A stretch of DNA of 11,469 bases from Desulfobacula sp. (GTDB lineage: Bacteria; Desulfobacterota; Desulfobacteria; Desulfobacterales; Desulfobacteraceae): the NCBI RefSeq assembly GCF_021107415.1, contig NZ_JAIOSW010000153.1, positions 1 through 11,469 of the forward strand, written 5' to 3'. This document shows, piece after piece, positions 8,628 to 11,469 of the stretch. Under the pieces are notes generated by a model, which had not been told where the DNA came from, did not search any database, and saw nothing but the letters and a program-made list of their open reading frames with translations. The first letter of the stretch is position 1; every line of letters begins with the position of its first letter. A program made the position numbers and the translations under genes.

Positions 8628-8924
8628 ATGGAAAGAATAAGATTGAAGAACAAAGGAATAATTGCTCGTAGAACATCGGTTATAAATGAACTTGGAATGC
8701 ACGCAAGACCGGCATCCAAAATTGCACAAATAGCCGAGTTGGCTCAATCGGATGTCTGGCTTTGTGCAAATTCAATCAAAGTTGATGCTACAAGTATTAT
8801 CGACATACTAACTCTGGGTGCTGTGAAAGGAACTAAAATTTTAATTAAAATTGAAAATCAGGAAGATAGAGTGGTTCTTGATCAGATTATTGATTTTTTT
8901 GAAGCCGGTTTCGGAGAAATATAA
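8628..8924 (+). CDS. HPr-family phosphocarrier protein
   Basis: This is a small PTS phosphocarrier that takes a phosphoryl group from Enzyme I on a histidine and passes it to an EIIA protein or other target. The active-site block ELGMHARPA (21-29) has His25 followed by Arg27, as in HPr and NPr. The second signature, IKVDATSIIDILTLG (50-64), places Ser56 where Gram-positive HPr has the regulatory Ser46. The product is 98 aa from the first ATG, about 10 residues longer than a typical HPr, where the histidine is near position 15. A TTG at 8643 is an alternative start with GGAAAG seven bases before it (8630-8635); it would give 93 aa. The Enzyme I gene starts 2 bases after the stop. No EII permease gene is in the window, so a role in regulation rather than sugar uptake is possible. 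Confidence 0.93.
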   Translation: MERIRLKNKGIIARRTSVINELGMHARPASKIAQIAELAQSDVWLCANSIKVDATSIIDILTLGAVKGTKILIKIENQEDRVVLDQIIDFFEAGFGEI

Positions 8925-8926
8925 AG

Positions 8927-10696
8927 ATGAATATTTCAAAATCAGGACAAATCATTATCAAAGGAATCAGCGGTTCACCCGGTATTTGTATTGGTAAAGC
9001 ATATATTGTTGACAGAGAAGGCGTCAATATCATTAAACGCTATCCTGTTAGTGATGCCTTGGTACCAAAAGAAATAGATCGATTCAAACAAGCTGTTTCA
9101 AAAGCAAAAAATGACCATGCCAAGGTAATTGATTCCCTTGATAAAGATTTGGGTGAGAATTTAAATATTCTTGAGACACATATGGTGCTCTTTAAGGATA
9201 AAATGTTGTATGGCAAAACCATTGATACCATTTCCATGGAAAAAATTAATGCTGAATGGGCATTAAGAAAAGTATCAAGAGAAGTCAAGGCCATGTTTGA
9301 ACAGATTGATGATATATATCTGCAGGCCAGGGTGAATGATATCGTTCAGGTATCAGATAAAATCATGTCATATCTTGTTGGCGCCCAGGATATTAAGATT
9401 TCAGATATAAATAAACGCGTCATTATAGTAGCGCATGATTTGTCGCCTGCTGATGCAAGCCAGATACAGCTCGAACGGATAAAAGGATTTGTCACCGACC
9501 GTGGAGGAAAAGATTCTCATACAAGTATTATTGCAAAATCATTAAGAATTCCTTCTGTCTTAGGACTCGGTTTTGCCACTATCAGTGCTAAAAATGATGA
9601 TATTTTAATTGTAGACGGTTCCTCTGGGACACTGATAATCAATCCTGAGGAAGATACGCTTTTCAAGTATGAAGATCGTATGGCAAGATTCGAAGAATAC
9701 AGAGCCGGTTTAGAAAGAGAGAGCCACCTGCCTGCTGTAACAAAAAATGGTATTTCCTTAAACCTCATGGCCAATATTGAACTTGTGGAAGAAGTTGTTG
9801 CCGCCAAAGATTTTGGGGCAATCGATATCGGGCTTTTCAGGACAGAATTTTTATACCTTGATTTAAAACGGTTCCCGACTGAAGATGAGCTTTTATGTAA
9901 ATACAAAGAACTTGTCGAACTTATGACTCCCCAGAGTGTTACCATCAGGACTCTTGACATTAATGGAGACAAGGTGAATCCTTATCTGACGACTGCCGAA
10001 GAGGCCAACCCTTCTTTAGGATTAAGAGCTGTAAGGTTCTGCCTTGAGAATGAAGATATTTTCATTACACAGTTAAAAGCCATTTTCAGGGCAGCGGCAT
10101 TTGGAAATATAAAATTGTTAATTCCCATGATTTCTTGTGTTGAAGAGATTATTCAGGTCAAACAGGTAATGAATAAGGCGATTTTTGAACTTGAACACGA
10201 AGATAAAATTTTTAATAAGGATATTCCCCTGGGAGTTATGATTGAAGTTCCGTCGGCTGTAATGATAGCCGAAGATCTTGCAGAGCATGTAGAGTTTTTC
10301 AGTATTGGAACAAATGATCTGATTCAATATTCCATGGCTATTGACAGGCAAAACAGACAGGTCGCCCATCTATATCAGGCACTCAATCCAGCCATATTAA
10401 AAATGATTAAAATAACCTATGATGCAGCAAAGAAAAAGGGCGTTGAACTTGTCATGTGCGGTGAAATGGCGGGGGATCCAATTAATATGCCTGTTCTCGT
10501 TGGCATGGGTTTAACTAATTTTTCCATGAATTCAGTCGCTATTCCAGCGGTTAAAAGAATGATTCGTGCCCTTGATACCAAACAAGCTGAAAAGACTGTT
10601 GAAAAAATTATGACATTAATCACTGTACAAGAAATTTCTGATTATATTTTAGAAGAATATCAAGACATACTTCCCTTTCGAGAGACGGATGAATAA
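8927..10696 (+). CDS. ptsI: PTS Enzyme I (phosphoenolpyruvate-protein phosphotransferase)
   Basis: This protein autophosphorylates from phosphoenolpyruvate and passes the phosphate to HPr. It is 589 aa (E. coli PtsI 575). The N-terminal HPr-binding and helical region begins with GISGSPGICIGKAYIV (13-28). The phospho-histidine domain carries DRGGKDSHTSIIAKS with active-site His198. The C-terminal PEP-binding TIM barrel shows GLFRTEFLYL (Arg305), TLDINGDKVNPYL, FSIGTNDLIQYSMAIDR and the active-site CGEMAG with Cys511. There is no N-terminal GAF domain, so it is not a PtsP-type nitrogen-PTS enzyme. GGAG at 8913-8916, inside the end of the HPr gene, is a plausible ribosome site ten bases from the ATG. 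The HPr gene lies 2 bases upstream and smpB 3 bases downstream, so all three are probably co-transcribed. Confidence 0.96.
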   Translation: MNISKSGQIIIKGISGSPGICIGKAYIVDREGVNIIKRYPVSDALVPKEIDRFKQAVSKAKNDHAKVIDSLDKDLGENLNILETHMVLFKDKMLYGKTIDTISMEKINAEWALRKVSREVKAMFEQIDDIYLQARVNDIVQVSDKIMSYLVGAQDIKISDINKRVIIVAHDLSPADASQIQLERIKGFVTDRGGKDSHTSIIAKSLRIPSVLGLGFATISAKNDDILIVDGSSGTLIINPEEDTLFKYEDRMARFEEYRAGLERESHLPAVTKNGISLNLMANIELVEEVVAAKDFGAIDIGLFRTEFLYLDLKRFPTEDELLCKYKELVELMTPQSVTIRTLDINGDKVNPYLTTAEEANPSLGLRAVRFCLENEDIFITQLKAIFRAAAFGNIKLLIPMISCVEEIIQVKQVMNKAIFELEHEDKIFNKDIPLGVMIEVPSAVMIAEDLAEHVEFFSIGTNDLIQYSMAIDRQNRQVAHLYQALNPAILKMIKITYDAAKKKGVELVMCGEMAGDPINMPVLVGMGLTNFSMNSVAIPAVKRMIRALDTKQAEKTVEKIMTLITVQEISDYILEEYQDILPFRETDE

Positions 10697-10699
10697 TCA

Positions 10700-11164
10700 A
10701 TGAACTCAGAATATATTAAAATCATTGCGACCAATAAAAAAGCATGGCACAACTATGCTATTGAATCAGAATATGAAGCAGGAATCGTTTTGGTTGGAAG
10801 CGAAGTTAAATCCATCCGGGAGGGAAGGGTCAGTTTTCAAGATGCCTATGCAGATATAAAAAATGGAGAAATTTTTTTAAGACAATTACATATTTCACCT
10901 TACAAATATGCTTGTTACAGCAATCATGAATCCCTGAGAACAAGAAAACTTTTGCTTCATGGATATGAAATTAAAAAACTTTGGAGTAAAATCAAAGAAA
11001 GAGGCTATACGCTCGTGCCGCTGCAGATATATTTTAAAAATGAAAACATTAAAGTTAAGATCGGTCTTGGCAGGGGTAAAAAACTTTATGATAAAAGAGA
11101 AAGCATCAAAAAAAAAGATATGAAACGAGACCTTGATAGAGAACGAAAAAAACAATCCTATTAG
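10700..11164 (+). CDS. smpB: SsrA-binding protein SmpB
   Basis: SmpB binds the tRNA-like part of tmRNA and brings it to stalled ribosomes for trans-translation. The protein has 154 aa, the usual length. It shows the OB-fold blocks VGSEVKSIREGRVSFQDAY (32-50), FLRQLHISPYKYA, RTRKLLLHGYEI (81-92) and RGYTLVPLQIYF (101-112). These are followed by GLGRGKKLYDKRESIKKKD (122-140) and a basic C-terminal tail (143-154) of the kind that enters the empty mRNA channel. The start lies 3 bases after the ptsI stop, with only weak purine-rich sequence ahead of it, which suggests coupling to ptsI translation. Its partner RNA gene ssrA starts 78 bases downstream. Confidence 0.97.
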   Translation: MNSEYIKIIATNKKAWHNYAIESEYEAGIVLVGSEVKSIREGRVSFQDAYADIKNGEIFLRQLHISPYKYACYSNHESLRTRKLLLHGYEIKKLWSKIKERGYTLVPLQIYFKNENIKVKIGLGRGKKLYDKRESIKKKDMKRDLDRERKKQSY

Positions 11165-11187
11165 TTTGTCTTTATGTTTGTCTTTAT
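11164..11187 (+). repeat. perfect 12-bp tandem duplication between smpB and ssrA
   Basis: GTTTGTCTTTAT is present twice head to tail, at 11164-11175 and 11176-11187, with no mismatch. The first copy begins on the last base of the smpB stop codon. The second ends on the first T of the ssrA -35 hexamer. It looks like a recent slippage duplication, or a two-copy site for a regulator upstream of the ssrA promoter. Confidence 0.85.
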
Positions 11188-11215
11188 TGACTTTTTAAAC
11201 TTTTAAATCTATAAT
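11187..11215 (+). promoter_or_regulatory. near-consensus sigma-70 promoter of ssrA
   Basis: TTGACT (11187-11192, 5 of 6) and TATAAT (11210-11215, 6 of 6) are separated by exactly 17 bases, the best promoter match in the window. Transcription would start near 11222, leaving about 20 bases of 5' leader for RNase P to remove before the mature tmRNA end at about 11243. No rho-independent terminator separates smpB from this promoter, so some readthrough from the HPr operon is possible. Confidence 0.8.
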
Positions 11216-11242
11216 ATAAGCATATTTGATCTTTTACAATTT

Positions 11243-11469
11243 GGGGGCGAAATGGCTTCGACGGAGATTTTGAGGCCTGAGGTAGCATACCGAGTATTTT
11301 GTCAGCTCGTAAACTTGGCAAAGCATAAACATAATCGCAGATGATTATAATTACGCCGTAGCTGCGTAGAGCAGCTTCCGTCCTCCTGATATCCTTCTTG
11401 CAGATTTCAGATGAGGGCGTCGACTTTGCAAGACCGCCTTTTAAGGGCGTCTGAACCTTAAAGGTTAAA
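11243..11469 (+). ncRNA. ssrA: tmRNA (ssrA), 3' part cut by window edge
   Basis: Transfer-messenger RNA releases stalled ribosomes and tags their products for proteolysis. The 5' end GGGGGCGAAATGGCTTCGAC (11243-11262) has the typical acceptor strand and the TTCGACGG hallmark. The tag reading frame lies at 11337-11369, followed by a helix (AGCTGC at 11360-11365 pairing with GCAGCT at 11371-11376) that holds the TAG stop in its loop, as in other tmRNAs. Pseudoknot-type sequence follows to the edge. The 3' tRNA-like half with the CCA end is outside the window; a whole one-piece tmRNA would run roughly 120-140 bases further. The exact 5' base is uncertain by one. Adjacency to smpB supports the call. 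Confidence 0.95.
11337..11369 (+). other. tmRNA proteolysis-tag reading frame
   Basis: The resume codon GCA opens a ten-codon frame encoding ADDYNYAVAA, ended by TAG. The hydrophobic AVAA end is what ClpXP and related proteases recognise in SsrA tags, and the ADDYNYA body replaces the E. coli ANDENYA form. The upstream sequence ending CATAATC fits the usual A-rich context before a resume codon. A single TAG is used, where E. coli has tandem TAA. Confidence 0.92.

Noticed and set aside
9517..9972. A 151-codon minus-strand open frame opposite ptsI, with others opposite the cyclase and smpB genes.
   Set aside because: They are antisense to genes with clear family matches, have low-complexity Ser/Phe-rich translations, no ribosome site and no recognisable domain. 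They are frame shadows.
11430..11466. Hairpin-like sequences near the right edge, including AACCTT-A-AAGGTT, that could be a terminator.
   Set aside because: They lie inside the tmRNA pseudoknot region, well before its 3' tRNA-like end, so they are most likely tmRNA structure.

Overview
The window is about 11.5 kb of AT-rich, densely packed chromosomal DNA made of housekeeping and signalling genes. No phage, transposon, CRISPR or plasmid feature is visible. The gene mix points to a proteobacterium-like anaerobe, most plausibly a low-GC member of the Desulfobacterota (Desulfobacter/Desulfobacula-like). The reasons are an E. coli-type ParC/ParE pair, a class I (CyaA-type) adenylate cyclase with a large extra N-terminal half, an HPr plus Enzyme I pair with no sugar permease nearby, and smpB next to ssrA with tag peptide ADDYNYAVAA. 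This taxonomic call is inference; a gammaproteobacterium is less likely but not excluded.

Layout. Bases 1-3789, minus strand: a topoisomerase IV operon, parE then parC, overlapping by one base. parC runs off the left edge. A 105-base AT-rich divergent promoter region follows. Bases 3895-7764, plus strand: one very large gene (1289 codons) whose product joins a helical HEAT-like region, about 29 pentapeptide repeats and a class I adenylate cyclase that lacks the usual C-terminal end. It converges, with 5 bases between stop codons, on a LOG-family phosphoribohydrolase gene (7770-8438, minus). After a 189-base divergent intergenic region comes a tight plus-strand operon: HPr (8628-8924), Enzyme I (8927-10696) and smpB (10700-11164), with gaps of 2 and 3 bases. 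The tmRNA gene ssrA follows behind its own near-consensus promoter and is cut by the right edge.

How the genes fit together. Topoisomerase IV decatenates chromosomes. SmpB and tmRNA rescue stalled ribosomes. The adenylate cyclase and the two general PTS phosphocarriers lie within 1 kb of each other. In enterics the PTS controls CyaA through EIIA-Glc and the cyclase C-terminus. Here that C-terminus is absent and no EIIA is visible, while new repeat domains sit at the N-terminus. A differently wired PTS/cAMP link is the most interesting hypothesis from this window, and it is unproven.
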